From assembly GCF_000300235.2 (NCBI RefSeq), contig NZ_CP004388.1, positions 2,514,501 to 2,578,500 on the forward strand: DNA of 64,000 nt. The letters are read 5' to 3'. Under the pieces are notes generated by a model, which saw nothing but the letters and a program-made list of their open reading frames with translations, made no database searches and was not told the DNA's origin. The position numbers and the translations under genes were made by a program. Of this stretch, positions 63,890 to 64,000 are shown piece by piece. This stretch comes from Thalassospira xiamenensis M-5 = DSM 17429 (lineage in GTDB: Bacteria > Pseudomonadota > Alphaproteobacteria > Rhodospirillales > Thalassospiraceae). Every line of letters begins with the position of its first letter. Positions within the stretch are counted from its first letter, which is position 1.

Positions 63890-64000
63890 CTAGCGAGAGG
63901 CGATGGCAACCGCCGCCCCGACCATCACCGTTGCACTGGTGCGGTTGGCGATTTTCATAGCACGTCGGCTGCGGATCAGGTGGCGCAGACGCGACGCCAT
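63890..64000 (-). CDS. C-terminal tail of a probable LysE/RhtB-type transporter (partial)
   Basis: Thirty-six residues and a TAG stop are visible; the rest lies beyond the right edge. The end reads RHLIRSRRAMKIANRTSATV and MVGAAVAIASR. This matches the usual end of LysE-family amino-acid exporters: a basic loop, RxxNRxS/T, then a short last helix. The ATG at 64000 is at the edge and is probably internal. The call rests on a short tail only. Confidence 0.5.
   Translation of the reverse strand: MASRLRHLIRSRRAMKIANRTSATVMVGAAVAIASR

Noticed and set aside
1..64000. CRISPR arrays, rRNA genes, phage structural genes, replication origin
   Set aside because: No regularly spaced short repeats, rRNA sequence, phage modules or dnaA-box clusters were seen.

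Overview
The window reads as chromosomal DNA of a GC-rich alphaproteobacterium. Gene content and order fit the Rhodospirillales, and a marine Thalassospira-like genus is my best guess; this is an inference from protein style, not a database match. Supporting points are an Isc-type Fe-S operon headed by cysE and iscR, an HscB with an N-terminal zinc finger, a ThiS-ThiG fusion, an Ada-AlkA fusion, and an RNase E with a large acidic insertion in its S1 domain. About 60 protein genes, one tRNA and one complete insertion sequence are supported.

Layout. 1-9127 is an accessory stretch of regulator/effector pairs: two EamA transporters, a D-2-hydroxyacid dehydrogenase, a DUF1127 protein with a divergent LysR gene, and an SDR-type NAD(P) oxidoreductase with a divergent AraC gene. 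Inside it, 5464-6592 has no intact gene but carries a degenerate tandem repeat and the decayed remains of an AraC-type gene. 9128-13520 is an AT-richer island next to an elongator tRNA-Met gene. It holds hicAB, a zinc-ribbon protein with a HEPN-like C-terminus, two orphan proteins, a hairpin-rich intergenic stretch, and repeated tRNA-3'-end-derived modules that bracket the segment.

13702-24050 is the sulfur and Fe-S block, all on the minus strand: cysE, iscR, a second cysteine desulfurase, iscS, iscU, iscA, hscB, hscA, fdx, iscX, then tenA and mnmA. CysE supplies cysteine, the desulfurases mobilise its sulfur, IscU/IscA/HscBA/Fdx build and deliver clusters, and MnmA uses IscS-derived sulfur for tRNA thiolation. 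At 24961-26509 an IS1182-family element sits in the shared terminator between an alpha/beta hydrolase and anmK, with the whole 22-bp terminator palindrome duplicated on each side.

26499-64000 is mostly core: tyrS, an AsmA-like envelope protein, glnE, bcp, a degenerate HPt/receiver protein, a DUF455 ferritin-like protein, a zinc alcohol dehydrogenase, a GST, an alkylation-repair pair (ada-alkA/ogt), a deaminase, prfB with a programmed +1 frameshift, phoD, the peptidoglycan genes mrcA and amiC, rne, an aminotransferase, a divergent gamma-glutamyltransferase-like lipoprotein, an M48 protease, a DsbA-type oxidoreductase, thiSG, aroQ and accBC. Clear intrinsic terminators close many of these units.

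The most promising target for something new is the island at 9.9-13.4 kb: toxin-antitoxin genes, a HEPN-like zinc-ribbon protein and a structured non-coding segment between tRNA-derived direct repeats. No CRISPR array, rRNA, phage structural gene or replication origin was seen.
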